This document shows, piece by piece, positions 46,737-56,291 of a DNA stretch of 64,000 bases (positions are counted from its first letter, which is position 1; every line of letters starts with the position of its first letter). The translations under genes were made by a program, and so were the position numbers. The notes under the pieces were generated by a model. The model was not told the DNA's origin, searched no databases, and saw nothing but the letters and a program-made list of their open reading frames with translations. This DNA is from Streptococcus pneumoniae (GTDB lineage Bacteria > Bacillota > Bacilli > Lactobacillales > Streptococcaceae), in the NCBI GenBank assembly GCA_040719455.1, contig JBFDTN010000001.1:1178001-1242000 (forward strand), written 5' to 3'.

Positions 46737-47292
46737 CTTCTTCTATCCTTTCAGCAAAGAGTTGGCTTTCCTCTGCAACCAAATCCAGTGTCTCAACGAC
46801 TGGCAATTCTTCAATATGATTGATTCCCATATAATCCAGGAAATAGTCTGTTGTGGCATATAAATTGGGACGCCCAATCACTTCTTTTTTCCCAGCTTCC
46901 TTGATCAAATCAAAGGCAAGGAGCTTCCCAATTGCACCGCTTGAATTCACCCCCCGAATCTCATCTATTTCAATACGGGTAATGGGCTGTTTATAAGCGA
47001 TAATAGACAAGGTTTCAAGAGCTGCCCGCGATAAACTCTGATTGATGGGCGCTTTGGAATAGTCTCGCAAAACTTCCGCAAAAGCTTTCTTCGTTACCAA
47101 TTTATAGGTTTGAGAGGTTTCAAGAAGCTCCAAGCACGAATCTGTATCTTCTCGATACTTTTCCTGTAATTTTTCGAGACTCTGTACCACTCCTGTCGGT
47201 GGAATCGAGAGAAGCTCTGCCAACTGCCTCGCCTTGAGACCTTCCTCTCCTGCCACAAATAAAAGAGCTTCAATCTCTGCTAACTTACTCAT
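46723..47292 (-). CDS. scpB: Segregation and condensation protein ScpB
   Basis: ScpB is a 189-residue dimeric winged-helix kleisin-interacting subunit of the SMC condensin complex. Landmarks are [13 protein letters not shown] at the start and [25 protein letters not shown]. It overlaps scpA by eight bases. Confidence 0.96.
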   Translation of the reverse strand: MSKLAEIEALLFVAGEEGLKARQLAELLSIPPTGVVQSLEKLQEKYREDTDSCLELLETSQTYKLVTKKAFAEVLRDYSKAPINQSLSRAALETLSIIAYKQPITRIEIDEIRGVNSSGAIGKLLAFDLIKEAGKKEVIGRPNLYATTDYFLDYMGINHIEELPVVETLDLVAEESQLFAERIEEDENQ

Positions 47293-47995
47293 TTCTTTTT
47301 CCTACTAGATAAATATTTCCAAAATTTTCGTCCTGAAGAACCAAGATTTCCTGCACCTTGATGAGCTCCAAAGTGGCTAGAAAGAGCGTAATCATTTCAT
47401 GGATATCTCGCGCTTCTATAAACAAATCTTGAAGAATCAAGCGTTTCTGCTCCTTACAACGACTTCTCACCACTTCCATCAGATCCTCAATTTTATACTC
47501 ATCACGGACAATGGTTGTATGGCTTTGCTTAAACTCTTCACGCTTTTTCGTCATTAACTTTGAGAAAGCTAAAAAGAGATCAAGTGTCGTCTTATCATGC
47601 AAGAGCTCTGCATCTTCATAGACCAATTCCATACGGGGCTTCGAATAAAACTGAGCCCTTTCTTCGTGCTGCTCAGCAAGCTTTTCTCCCAAGAGTTTAA
47701 AGGTTCGGTATTCCTCGATTTGAGACAAGAGGTCTTGTTCTAAATCGTCTGCTAGCTCCACCGTATCTGTGACTTTTGGCAAGAGCTTCCGACTTTTGAT
47801 CAGCATGAGCTGGCTAGCCATGACCATGTACTCCCCTGTGACTTCTAACTTCATCGCTTGCAGGGTCGATACATAGGCTAGGTATTGCTCGATGACCTCG
47901 GTTATCGGGACATCATAAATATCCATCTGGTATTTGGACACCAGATGAAGCAAGAGGTCCAAGGGACCTTCAAAGTCCTTAATCTTTATATCCAT
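47285..47995 (-). CDS. scpA: Segregation and condensation protein ScpA
   Basis: ScpA is a 236-residue kleisin that bridges SMC heads. The N-terminal signature is [15 protein letters not shown], and the C-terminal winged helix is present. I used the second of two adjacent ATG codons (47995), which overlaps the upstream recombinase-like gene by ATGA-type coupling. Confidence 0.95.
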   Translation of the reverse strand: MDIKIKDFEGPLDLLLHLVSKYQMDIYDVPITEVIEQYLAYVSTLQAMKLEVTGEYMVMASQLMLIKSRKLLPKVTDTVELADDLEQDLLSQIEEYRTFKLLGEKLAEQHEERAQFYSKPRMELVYEDAELLHDKTTLDLFLAFSKLMTKKREEFKQSHTTIVRDEYKIEDLMEVVRSRCKEQKRLILQDLFIEARDIHEMITLFLATLELIKVQEILVLQDENFGNIYLVGKRNE

Positions 47996-48726
47996 CATCT
48001 ATACTTTTCTAAGGTCACCATGGTTTTAAGGCCTAAGTTCTTAGCGATTTGTGCAACATCCACCCCACGCTCTCTCTGGCGGAGAATGTATTGCTCTCTG
48101 AGACTTTGGGCGGATAAGGAATTCTGCTCTTTTTCTGCCAAAAAAGCCTCTAGCTGACGAAAGCCCCACTGTCGTGAGTAGGCTTTTCCATTCTTTTCAA
48201 GGAGATAAGTCCCGTCCATCACTTCTTCTAACACACTCGTCAATGGATCAGGGATTTCCACAATCCGACGCTGGCCTGCTTTTTCAATCCGAATAATCTG
48301 AAAGTCAAGATTGATATCTGCTACTTTCAAACTCAAAATTTCACTCGGTAATAACCCCAGCTCGACAATCAAGAGAGCAATCAAGCGCCCCTTGCTTTCT
48401 TTGGTATCCTCCCAAAAGATAGACAAGTCTAATAGCTCTGCATCATGGTCCTTAGCAATCCCCACCTTAGGTAATTCCAAACGGTGGAAATCCTCCACCA
48501 GACGCTTTCGGTAAAGATGGTGGAGAAATTGATTGACCGCAGATAGCTTACGCTTTTGCACCGCAGGCTTAAAATCTGCGATGGACGCCTGATAAATCCG
48601 CAGATTGGTATCTGTGATTTTCCCATGAGTCAAGGTTACAAATTGCTCTAAATCATAGGTATAGGCAGAACGCGAATTAGTGGATAAATGTTTTTGTTCT
48701 AAAAATCGGCTAATTTCTTCTTTCAT
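47995..48726 (-). CDS. XerD-like tyrosine recombinase homologue lacking catalytic residues
   Basis: The 243-residue protein has an N-terminal SAM-like DNA-binding domain and a C-terminal tyrosine recombinase fold. By eye the first catalytic arginine is replaced (GLLPSE at 124-129 where GLRxSE is usual), the HxxR histidine is Gln207, and the second histidine position is Leu233; Arg210 and the terminal Tyr242 remain. It sits in the scp operon, as in other streptococci, where true dimer resolution is done by XerS. A structural or regulatory role in chromosome segregation is more likely than recombination. Confidence 0.85.
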   Translation of the reverse strand: MKEEISRFLEQKHLSTNSRSAYTYDLEQFVTLTHGKITDTNLRIYQASIADFKPAVQKRKLSAVNQFLHHLYRKRLVEDFHRLELPKVGIAKDHDAELLDLSIFWEDTKESKGRLIALLIVELGLLPSEILSLKVADINLDFQIIRIEKAGQRRIVEIPDPLTSVLEEVMDGTYLLEKNGKAYSRQWGFRQLEAFLAEKEQNSLSAQSLREQYILRQRERGVDVAQIAKNLGLKTMVTLEKYR

Positions 48727-49184
48727 TTGGCAATCATCTCATATTCACTTGCAAAATTATGGAGAAGAGCATTGATGGCTTTCAGGATTGATTTTCGCGT
48801 AATAATCCCTTGGAAATGATGCTGTTCATCAACGACCGGTAAGAAAGATTCATCCACTAACTTGTGGAGAACTTCTGTCACGGTGAAATCCACACCAACT
48901 GTCGGACGATCTTTTTCCACAATATCCACAATGTCGGTCCGAAGAAATTCCTCATCGGGAAGATCGTGCTTGAGCTGATAGGACAAAATATCTGTCAAGG
49001 AAATAGTCCCTACAAACTCCTTGTCTGCCGTAATGACTGGCACCCGCGAATAGGTAATCTGGCTGAGTAGCAAAATCGCATGATCCACATTATGGGTATC
49101 AATCAAAACTGCCAAATTATCCGCCGGTGTCAGAAATGTCTCCTCTTGCTCCAAAAGATAGGTTTCAAATGCTTTATCAATCAT
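48723..49184 (-). CDS. cbpB: CBS-domain protein (CbpB/YkuL type)
   Basis: This is a 153-residue protein made of two CBS domains (NLAVLIDTHNVDHAILLLSQ and TVTEVLHKLVDESFLPVVDEQ regions). Homologues in Firmicutes bind c-di-AMP and, when free of it, stimulate the (p)ppGpp synthetase. It overlaps its neighbours on both sides by four bases, deep in the scp-murI operon. Confidence 0.82.
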   Translation of the reverse strand: MIDKAFETYLLEQEETFLTPADNLAVLIDTHNVDHAILLLSQITYSRVPVITADKEFVGTISLTDILSYQLKHDLPDEEFLRTDIVDIVEKDRPTVGVDFTVTEVLHKLVDESFLPVVDEQHHFQGIITRKSILKAINALLHNFASEYEMIAK

Positions 49185-49702
49185 CTAGCAAACTCCCTTG
49201 AAAGGCTCGGATAGAGTTGATGCTCTCTCGTGTAGAAATCCACTTTATAAGCCTCATCTGTGATCTCTACCTTCGCATATAGGCGTTCGTTCACCACCCC
49301 ACGCGGTTGGCTGACAGATCCTGGGTTTAAAAAGAGAGTCTTCCCTTCCATCCAAGCATCTGGTACATGGAGATGTCCATAAAGACAAATATCGGCATTT
49401 TTCTCCTGAGCCCAAAAATCCAACTTTTGAAAACCAAAGTTAATCATATACAAATGACCATGGGTCTGGGCAATCCGAGTATCCCCTACAAGCGTTAACA
49501 AGCGATCCTTGTAACCCCCATAAAAGTCCATATTTCCCGCTACAACAGTGATCCCTTGCCAGATTGGATCATCACTCGCTAATTCTGAATCTCCATTGTG
49601 GAAAATGGCATCGACCTTCCCTAAATAATGCTCTTTAATATCCTCAACCACGGCACGATCACCGTGAGAATCACTCATTACAATGATGGTTTGCTTTGCC
49701 AT
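49181..49702 (-). CDS. yfcE: YfcE/MJ0936 family metallophosphoesterase
   Basis: This is a 173-residue calcineurin-like phosphodiesterase. Metal-binding motifs are MSDSHGD, HNGDSE, VAGNMDF, QTHGH and YGHLHVP, all in order. It overlaps the 3' end of the rdgB gene by 25 bases. The natural substrate is unknown. Confidence 0.93.
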   Translation of the reverse strand: MAKQTIIVMSDSHGDRAVVEDIKEHYLGKVDAIFHNGDSELASDDPIWQGITVVAGNMDFYGGYKDRLLTLVGDTRIAQTHGHLYMINFGFQKLDFWAQEKNADICLYGHLHVPDAWMEGKTLFLNPGSVSQPRGVVNERLYAKVEITDEAYKVDFYTREHQLYPSLSREFAR

Positions 49703-50673
49703 GATGGAAATACCTCCAGTAATTTTTTAACCGCTTGAGCGCGGTGGGATTGTTCATTTTTTTCTTCCAAGGTTAGCTCAGCCGCGGTTTGCTCGCTTTC
49801 ACCCACTAAAAAGAGAGGATCGTAGCCAAAGCCATTTTCACCCTTAGGCTCAAAAGCAATATAGCCATCCCAGTCTGCCTCAACCACAAGACTTTCCTTG
49901 TCTGGACTTGCAACAACCAAGGTTGTATGGAACTGAGCCGAGCGATTTTTCTTGTCAAAAACCATGGCTAATTCGTGGCGCAGTTTGGCATTGTTTTCTG
50001 CATCCGTCGCGTCAACTCCTGCAAAGCGTGCTGACCAGACACCAGGTAAGCCACCTAAGATATCAACCTTAAGCCCTGAATCATCAGCCAAGACCATCTT
50101 TCCTGTTAGCTTTGCAATCGTTTCTGCCTTGAGGCGTGCATTTTCTTCAAAGGTCATGCCTGTCTCTGCCACTTCAGGGAGATCTGGATAGTCATTGAGG
50201 TTTTCTACATCCAACCCTAATGTATCAAACATCTTACGAAATTCAGTAGTCTTGCCTTCATTTCGTGTGGCAATGAGCAGCGTATCACGCACCTCTTTTT
50301 GCCCTAAAAAGTCCTCTAAAACAACGCCGTCCTTAGGCACATGCACATAGAGCAGGTGCCCCTCTTCTACTACTAAAAGAGCACCTTGACGTTGAATCAC
50401 CTCAAGCTTGCGATCGGTATTGTCATTGATAATGTCGATGACAAAGTTCATCAAGCGAAAGACCGAAGAGTAACGAATGATCGTCACATCATATCCTCCA
50501 GCCTTCCACGCTTCTTCTGAGAATGGTTCATTCTCTCCATCCACAATGGTTGAAAAACCTGGTAATAAATCATGGGAGCGTATATCTCCCATACCTGCGA
50601 TAAAATTATGCCCCTGCCAATTTCCAATATACCAATCGTTTTCGTCCTTGTATTCGTAGATTTTTTCTGTCAT
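49678..50673 (-). CDS. rdgB: Non-canonical purine NTP pyrophosphatase RdgB with N-terminal extension
   Basis: This is a 331-residue protein. The C-terminal ~200 residues are the Ham1/RdgB pyrophosphatase, which removes dITP/XTP from the nucleotide pool ([44 protein letters not shown]). The N-terminal ~125 residues ([19 protein letters not shown] onward) are an extra domain found in streptococcal versions, of unknown function. I chose MTEKIYEYK (50673), which overlaps the murI stop as ATGA. Confidence 0.92.
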   Translation of the reverse strand: MTEKIYEYKDENDWYIGNWQGHNFIAGMGDIRSHDLLPGFSTIVDGENEPFSEEAWKAGGYDVTIIRYSSVFRLMNFVIDIINDNTDRKLEVIQRQGALLVVEEGHLLYVHVPKDGVVLEDFLGQKEVRDTLLIATRNEGKTTEFRKMFDTLGLDVENLNDYPDLPEVAETGMTFEENARLKAETIAKLTGKMVLADDSGLKVDILGGLPGVWSARFAGVDATDAENNAKLRHELAMVFDKKNRSAQFHTTLVVASPDKESLVVEADWDGYIAFEPKGENGFGYDPLFLVGESEQTAAELTLEEKNEQSHRAQAVKKLLEVFPSWQSKPSL

Positions 50674-51464
50674 AGTTCTGTATGCTCCACTTCTATCTCG
50701 CATCCTAGCCAAGCTGTTGCGATATCTGCAAAGCTCTTGGCATTTGCCGTTGTATAAAAAGCATGGTGCAGGTCTGTTTCATGCCTGCTATGATTGATTT
50801 CAAAATAATTAAGCAGCACCGAAATATCCCGCACACACTCAGCTCCGCTATCAATCAACTTGACACTTGGCCCCATCACATTTTGGATAATCGGTCGCAA
50901 AAGCGGATAATGGGTGCAGCCCAAAACCAGTGTATCTACCTTACCTTTCAAAGGCGCTAGGCTTTCATAGACTACTTTTTTGGTCACACTAGAGTTCAAT
51001 TCATTGGACTCTACCAGAGGAACAAATTTAGGACAGGCGAGACTTGACACCTGCATTTCTGGTGATAGATTTTCAATTTTTTTTCGATAAATGTCTGAGT
51101 TCACCGTCATGGGGGTGCCAATCACCCCTATTTTTCCGCTAGTTGTAGATTTAATCGCTGCACTAGCCCCTGGTAAAATCACTCCCAAAACTGGAATTGA
51201 CAACTCTGCTTTGATCTCTTCCCAAGCCACAGCTGTTGCGGTATTGCAGGCGATGACAATCATCTTGACATTCTTGGTCAAAAGAAACCGAACCAGCTGC
51301 CATGTGTACTCCCGAATCTGCTCAGCTGGTCTAGGACCATAGGGTGCACGCGCTGAATCGCCGATATAGATGACTTCTTCGTGAGGAAGCTGACGCATGA
51401 GCTCACGCACCACAGTCAAGCCTCCCACACCCGAGTCTAAAAAACCAATTGGTCGATTATCCAT
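50670..51464 (-). CDS. murI: Glutamate racemase
   Basis: MurI is a 264-residue enzyme supplying D-glutamate for peptidoglycan. Paired active-site motifs are [25 protein letters not shown] and [11 protein letters not shown] with the two catalytic cysteines. It is the first gene of the block murI-rdgB-yfcE-cbpB-xerD-like-scpA-scpB-rluB-yidD. Confidence 0.96.
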   Translation of the reverse strand: MDNRPIGFLDSGVGGLTVVRELMRQLPHEEVIYIGDSARAPYGPRPAEQIREYTWQLVRFLLTKNVKMIVIACNTATAVAWEEIKAELSIPVLGVILPGASAAIKSTTSGKIGVIGTPMTVNSDIYRKKIENLSPEMQVSSLACPKFVPLVESNELNSSVTKKVVYESLAPLKGKVDTLVLGCTHYPLLRPIIQNVMGPSVKLIDSGAECVRDISVLLNYFEINHSRHETDLHHAFYTTANAKSFADIATAWLGCEIEVEHTEL

Positions 51465-51657
51465 AAGGTCTTCCTTCTAAAGAAGGGACTGGGCTCATAC
51501 TCTTAAAATGCCAAAGCCGCTGCCATGTATCCGTCACAGATAAGGTTCGTTTTATCCGTGACACTCTTGCCTCGCCTACTTTGATTTTCTTGAGTAGCAA
51601 TCCCAAATCCCCATTTTTTTATAAGAGGTCTAGGACCTCATTTGACAAGCAATTTGT
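51465..51657. other. Intergenic region between murI and yneF with hairpins
   Basis: GTCACAGATAA and TTATCCGTGAC (about 51533-51562) form a hairpin, and AGGTCTAGGACCT lies near 51625. The start GGGACTGGGCTCA recalls the opening of repeat B, but the rest does not align, so I leave it unassigned. Confidence 0.4.
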
Positions 51658-51903
51658 TTATTTTTTCGCTTTTTTTAGTGCTGCTTTTTGTTGTTTCTTA
51701 ATTTGGTTATAAACTTGCTGAACCTTTGCCTCGCTTGGTTTTTGACCATTTGCAGACAACATCATTCGCACTGCATCCACGTTTAAACGTGGGTTATCTG
51801 CAAATTCCTTTTCCAACTGCTTGCGGACCAAAAACATACCTGCAAGGATTCCTCCAAAAAATGCCAACACGATTAAGAAAATTGCTAATCCGATATTCAT
51901 CAT
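51658..51903 (-). CDS. YneF family membrane protein (UPF0154)
   Basis: This is an 81-residue protein with one N-terminal transmembrane segment ([19 protein letters not shown]) and a lysine-rich cytoplasmic tail, as in YneF/UPF0154. The conserved RKQLEKEF and NPRLN blocks are present. Function unknown. Confidence 0.88.
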   Translation of the reverse strand: MMNIGLAIFLIVLAFFGGILAGMFLVRKQLEKEFADNPRLNVDAVRMMLSANGQKPSEAKVQQVYNQIKKQQKAALKKAKK

Positions 51904-51949
51904 TGTTCTCCCTCTATTTTACATTACCTCTTATTATACCATGAATCCT

Positions 51950-53200
51950 TTATTTTTCAAAATCAAATCCATACAAAGTCGCAAAGTAATCTTCGGGTTC
52001 TTCTTTTCTGCGGATCATCCGGCTTGAGCCAGTTTCTTCTAAGAGAATCTCTGCTGAGCGGAGCTTGGCATTGTACTGATAACCCATCGAATACCCATGC
52101 GCACCTGTGTCATGAATCACCAAGGTATCACCGATCTTAGTCTCTGGCAACTCACGATTGACGGCAAATTTATCATTATTTTCACAAAGACTTCCCACCA
52201 CATCGACGACTGTTTTCTCACCATTTGGATTTTCCATATTGGTGATGTGATGATAAGCACCGTACATAGATGGACGCATGAGATTGACCGCTGAAGCATC
52301 GACTCCAATATACGTGCGATAAGTTTCTTTTTTGTGCAAAACCTTGGTCACAAGAAGCCCATGTGGCGCTAGCATAAAGCGTCCTAACTCAGTAAAGATT
52401 TTAATTTTCCCTAAGCCTGCAGGAGTCAAGACCTCTTCATAGACCTTTTTCACCCCTGCACCAATCGCTAAAATATCATTTGCAGTTTCTTCTGGTCGAT
52501 AATTGACCCCAATCCCCCCTGAGAGATTGATAAAATCCAAATCAACACCCGTTTTTTCGACTACTTCGACCGCCAACATAAACAACTGACGAGCCAACTC
52601 TGGGTAGTAATCATTCGTCACTGTATTAGACGCTAGAAAGGCATGAATCCCAAATTTCTTGGCTCCTAGTGCTTTTAATTCTGTAAAAGCTTGAATAAGC
52701 TGGTCTTTGGTCATGCCAAATTTAGACTCTTCGGGGTGATCCATGATATCTGTTCCCAGCTCAAAAGTCCCCCCTGGATTGTAGCGACAAGAAATCACTT
52801 CTGGGATACCTGCACTCTCTTTCAACCCCACCAAATCTTCATAGGCGTCTAAGTTAATGGTCGCTCCAATCTCTCGTGCATACACATACTCCGATAAAGG
52901 TGTGTTATTGGATGAAAACATAATATCATTTCCAGAAAAACCAAGCTTATGGCTCATCAAAAGCTCCACATAGCTGGCACAATCCACTCCGCAACCTTCT
53001 TCTTGAAGGATTTTCAAAATCGCTGGAGTCGGGGTTGCTTTCACCGCAAAGTACTCCTTAAAGCCTTCATTCCAAGAAAAAGCTTGGTGAAGAGCACGCG
53101 CGGTTTCTCGAATTCCTTTTTCATCATACAGATGAAAAGGCGTTGGAAATTGTTGGGTAATGGTTTCTAGCTGCTCACGAGTGACAAATGGTTGTTTCAT
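51950..53200 (-). CDS. lysA: Diaminopimelate decarboxylase
   Basis: This 416-residue fold-type III PLP enzyme converts meso-DAP to lysine, the last step of lysine synthesis. The PLP lysine is in YFAVKATPTP, the glycine-rich phosphate site is INLSGGIGVNYRPEE (landmark NLSGGIGVNY), and CENNDKFA provides the catalytic cysteine region. Streptococcal peptidoglycan uses lysine, so the product feeds both protein and wall. It stands as a single-gene unit. Confidence 0.94.
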   Translation of the reverse strand: MKQPFVTREQLETITQQFPTPFHLYDEKGIRETARALHQAFSWNEGFKEYFAVKATPTPAILKILQEEGCGVDCASYVELLMSHKLGFSGNDIMFSSNNTPLSEYVYAREIGATINLDAYEDLVGLKESAGIPEVISCRYNPGGTFELGTDIMDHPEESKFGMTKDQLIQAFTELKALGAKKFGIHAFLASNTVTNDYYPELARQLFMLAVEVVEKTGVDLDFINLSGGIGVNYRPEETANDILAIGAGVKKVYEEVLTPAGLGKIKIFTELGRFMLAPHGLLVTKVLHKKETYRTYIGVDASAVNLMRPSMYGAYHHITNMENPNGEKTVVDVVGSLCENNDKFAVNRELPETKIGDTLVIHDTGAHGYSMGYQYNAKLRSAEILLEETGSSRMIRRKEEPEDYFATLYGFDFEK

Positions 53201-53308
53201 ATTCTCTCCCTCTCTATTCTCTCACATATTCTATCAGTATAGCATAAAATATGGGCATATGAAAAGAGAGCTAGACAAAATCTACTCCCTCGTTCGGTTT
53301 TTAACAGA

Positions 53309-53413
53309 TATAGTTGTTTAGTTTTGATTTAGTACGAGGCAACGAGTCGCAGGCATAGCTTAGGTTAGGCTAGACGAGGTAACGACGTAATAAATTAAAA
53401 CTAAATGACTATA
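53309..53413. repeat. MITE-like repeat A, copy 7
   Basis: This 105-bp copy is the best preserved: TATAGTTGTTTAGTTTTGAT at the left and AAAACTAAATGACTATA at the right form the terminal inverted repeat, with GGCAACGAGTCGCAGGCA and AACGACGTAATAA inside. Confidence 0.9.
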
Positions 53414-53427
53414 AAACAACATTAAGA

Positions 53428-53712
53428 TCAAGTTTTTCGATTATCCTTGGGTCCGATCTTTACAATGCCAAAGACGATTAGCAAGAATAAGATGACTCTA
53501 CAAAACCTCCCATAAGGCCGAGGAAGATAGGGAAGAATGATCTCCACAGCAGCTAGTTGATTAAACAAGATTAGCAAGAACTTTGCAGCATAAAGTAGTG
53601 TTTTCCCTAAAGAATACGCCCCCTTGACCAAGCTAAGATCTGACACAAAGTGAACTGGAAAATAGCGAATCAGACAGAGACTAGCCTCAAAAATCGCATC
53701 TTGTAAAATCAT
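53428..53712 (-). CDS. Small hypothetical membrane protein
   Basis: I do not recognise the family. The 94-residue frame has two hydrophobic stretches (LLYAAKFLLILFNQL and VILFLLIVFGIVKIG) and basic ends. The start is uncertain because AAAGG is only one base from the ATG. It lies between the BI-1 gene's terminator and repeat A copy 7. Confidence 0.45.
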   Translation of the reverse strand: MILQDAIFEASLCLIRYFPVHFVSDLSLVKGAYSLGKTLLYAAKFLLILFNQLAAVEIILPYLPRPYGRFCRVILFLLIVFGIVKIGPKDNRKT

Positions 53713-53761
53713 ACCTTTTTTATGATCGCTTTCAACCGTTCACTCCTTTCATTATTCGTCC

Positions 53762-53792
53762 AAAAAAGGACTGGATATTTTCATCCAATCCT
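53762..53792 (-). terminator. Terminator after the BI-1 family gene
   Basis: AGGATTGGAT and ATCCAGTCCT on the minus strand form a near-perfect stem followed by TTTTTTGG. Confidence 0.85.
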
Positions 53793-53803
53793 ATATGATT
53801 TTT

Positions 53804-54487
53804 CTAGTCATTTCTTCCAAAGATTCGCAAGATACTAAGGAAAAGATTGATAAAGTCAAGATAAAGACTAAGAGCAAGAGATACGACCCACCCAAGTTTA
53901 GCTTGTCCATTGGTCTGCTCATAGACATAGCGAATTTTTTGATTATCCCAAGCAATCAAGCCTGCAAAAATCACCACCATGATATAGCTAATGATGTAAC
54001 TCAAACCACTGCTGTGTAAAAAGACATTGATTAGACTCGCAATCAACACTCCAATCAAAGCCCCTGTCATGGCACGTCCCATAGCTGATAGGTCTTTTTT
54101 GACCACCATGCCAATCCCTGCCATGACAAAAAACATCAGAGCAGAGCTAACAAAAGCCGCAAGAACAGTCTGTCTCGTGTACATCGCCACCACAAAACTC
54201 ATGGTAAAGCCATTAAGGGCTGAATAGGTCAAAAAGAGCGGAAGAGCTGCTGGGCTATTTTTCATCGCCATATTTGACGCCATAAAGACAAGAGCGAGCT
54301 CTAAAAAGATAGCGCCGTAGTAAATCACACGATTTCCTAGCAAAACAGCCTGCAAAACACCACTTAAGCTCGTTAGCATTAGAGCAGCTACTAGAGCCGA
54401 AATACCCACACCTAAGCCGACAAATCCATAGACTTTAGCGTAGAACTGATTGAGTCCTGCTCTTTCTTGAATAATTGTATGGTTCAT
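53804..54487 (-). CDS. Bax inhibitor-1/YccA family membrane protein
   Basis: This is a 227-residue protein with seven hydrophobic segments, of the BI-1 (TMBIM) family. Landmarks are FYAKVYGFVGLGVGISALVAALM near the N terminus (landmark VYGFVGLGVGISALVA) and the late WDNQKIRYVYEQTNG with the conserved aspartate of the pH-gated calcium leak channel YetJ. Function in streptococci is unknown. Confidence 0.9.
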   Translation of the reverse strand: MNHTIIQERAGLNQFYAKVYGFVGLGVGISALVAALMLTSLSGVLQAVLLGNRVIYYGAIFLELALVFMASNMAMKNSPAALPLFLTYSALNGFTMSFVVAMYTRQTVLAAFVSSALMFFVMAGIGMVVKKDLSAMGRAMTGALIGVLIASLINVFLHSSGLSYIISYIMVVIFAGLIAWDNQKIRYVYEQTNGQAKLGWVVSLALSLYLDFINLFLSILRIFGRND

Positions 54488-54507
54488 TTGAATCTCCTTT
54501 TTCTTTT

Positions 54508-54996
54508 CTATGATTTTAACATTTTTCGATGGAAAAGTTTGGTTTTGACTTTTCTGCGAAAAGGAGCTGTTGCCTCTTTCACCGCCCAGTACTTATCCAC
54601 CATCGTGACGATATAGGCTTCCTTATACCGAGGTGGAGCAAGGGTTGCTCCCCACATGTGCTTGATGATAATATCTTCTTCGATTTTATTAAGTATCGTT
54701 ACCTTGCGAGCATTTCTCACAGCAAGTCTTGGATGAACCCAAGCATGACTTTTATTAAACTTGGTCGTTCGCCAATCATAATAAAACAAATCATGCAACA
54801 GTCCGCCTCGCGCCGCACTTCTCTCATCCCAGCCCAATTTTTTTGCAATTTTATAGCTCGTATAACTGACGTTAATCGAATGCTCCAAGCGATTGGAATG
54901 GATATGATGTGGAATAGTCTTGAGTTTTTGCACCCGCTTGTGGGATAGAAGAGGCTCCACATGGTTTAGATAGTCGTGATCTTTTTGGTAAGGCAT
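54508..54996 (-). CDS. HD-domain hydrolase
   Basis: This is a 162-residue cytoplasmic phosphohydrolase-like protein. The metal-binding HD pair is in GGLLHDLFYYDW, with an upstream histidine in SNRLEHSINVSY. Substrate unknown. It is separated from the BI-1 gene by 20 bases, so the two are probably co-transcribed. Confidence 0.85.
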   Translation of the reverse strand: MPYQKDHDYLNHVEPLLSHKRVQKLKTIPHHIHSNRLEHSINVSYTSYKIAKKLGWDERSAARGGLLHDLFYYDWRTTKFNKSHAWVHPRLAVRNARKVTILNKIEEDIIIKHMWGATLAPPRYKEAYIVTMVDKYWAVKEATAPFRRKVKTKLFHRKMLKS

Positions 54997-55042
54997 GTCC
55001 TCACCTCCTTATTATTTCTCATTATAAGCTCTTTTCTGAAAA

Positions 55043-55780
55043 TTAACTTAAAGCAAATATGAGAATACCTGCGGCAACAGCTACGTTTAAGCTCTCTGCC
55101 TGCCCTTTCATTGAAATATGAACCAGCTGGTCTGCTGCCTTTGCCACATCAGAGCTAATCCCTTGACCTTCATTACCCATGACTAAGAGAAATTCTTGAT
55201 TGGTAAGCGTCCTATAATCCACCGAATCCTGAGCCAAGGTCGTTGCTAAAATAGACAACCTAGATGCCCTTGCTAAATCAAGGATGTCACTCGTGTCCAT
55301 CCGATAAATCGGCACATGAAAATGACTGCCTTGCATAGAACGAAGGGTTTTGAGATTGTACAAATCCGCTGAATGTTTAGACAGAAAAACACCGTCAAAG
55401 CCAGCCGCATCCGCTGTCCGAATGATGGTTCCGACATTGCCAGGATCTTGCACATCTTCCAAAAAGAGGTACTTCCCGTTAAGCGTCTGAGGCAAAACAG
55501 GCTTTTCCAAAGCGATTTCCGCCACAATCCCTTGGGGGGTCTTTGAGTCTGCTAAATCTGCTAGAACTTCTTGCGTCACCAACACAACTTGCGTGAAATC
55601 CGCTACCTTATCTTGATAAGCTTCAAGAACAAAAATCCGCTTGATGTCTGCTCCTGCCTTCACCGCTTCTTCAAACAAATGCCAGCCCTCAATCAGATAC
55701 GAATCCTTCCGATATTTTTTTTGATGTAATTTTTTGGTATTTTTTACCACTTGATTAGCTTTTGAGGTTATAATAGTCAT
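55043..55780 (-). CDS. TrmH/SpoU family RNA 2'-O-methyltransferase
   Basis: This is a 245-residue SPOUT-fold methyltransferase. The N-terminal substrate-binding region (KKYRKDSYLIEGWHLFEEA) precedes the knot motifs: LEDVQDPGNVGTIIRTADA, VMGNEGQGIS and SMKGQAESLNVAVAAGI (landmark ESLNVAVAAGI). I chose MTIITSKAN (55780). It is divergent from acyP; this trio with yidC is as in pneumococcus. The exact RNA target is not known. Confidence 0.9.
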   Translation of the reverse strand: MTIITSKANQVVKNTKKLHQKKYRKDSYLIEGWHLFEEAVKAGADIKRIFVLEAYQDKVADFTQVVLVTQEVLADLADSKTPQGIVAEIALEKPVLPQTLNGKYLFLEDVQDPGNVGTIIRTADAAGFDGVFLSKHSADLYNLKTLRSMQGSHFHVPIYRMDTSDILDLARASRLSILATTLAQDSVDYRTLTNQEFLLVMGNEGQGISSDVAKAADQLVHISMKGQAESLNVAVAAGILIFALS

Positions 55781-55934
55781 AGAAGTATTATACCACAAAT
55801 CTACTCAAATTTTACTAAGTTCATCGAAAAGGTAGTATAATATAAGGGAATGAAAAGTCATCTCTCATGGACTTTCTTACGTCGTTTAACTTCCCTCATA
55901 CTAGTAAAAACGAGCAAACTAAAAGGAGGACAAT

Positions 55935-56213
55935 GTGAAAAAAGTCAGAATGATTGCCCAAGGTCGGGTGCAGGGAGTCGGATTTCGCTGGGGTGTTTAC
56001 ACCCTTGCTTTAGAAATCGGCGGCATTACTGGTCGTGTTTGGAACAGAGAGGACGGCACGGTAGAGATTTTAGCTGAAAGCAAAGAAGCCCCTCTCATGG
56101 CAAAATTTATCCAAGAAGTAAGAAAAGGTCCAACCCCCTTTTCAAAAGTAACCTATCTAGATGTTACTCTCGCAAATTTCGAGTCCTATAAAGACTTTAA
56201 AATTGCAAATTAG
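55935..56213 (+). CDS. acyP: Acylphosphatase
   Basis: This 92-residue enzyme hydrolyses acyl phosphates. The catalytic arginine is in QGRVQGVGFRWG and the asparagine in GRVWNREDGTVEI. The start is a GTG preceded by AGGAGG. A TATAAT lies at about 55836-55841 for the transcript. It is followed at 78 bases by yidC. Confidence 0.93.
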   Translation: MKKVRMIAQGRVQGVGFRWGVYTLALEIGGITGRVWNREDGTVEILAESKEAPLMAKFIQEVRKGPTPFSKVTYLDVTLANFESYKDFKIAN

Positions 56214-56291
56214 GTCTAAAGAACTATTGTGTATTTTCTAAAAAAGAAGTAGAATAGATAGGTATAACTTTTAGAAAAAGGAAAGAACAAC

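Noticed and set aside
51465-51657. A fourth copy of repeat B after murI
   Set aside because: Only the opening bases resemble repeat B; the shared internal segments are absent.
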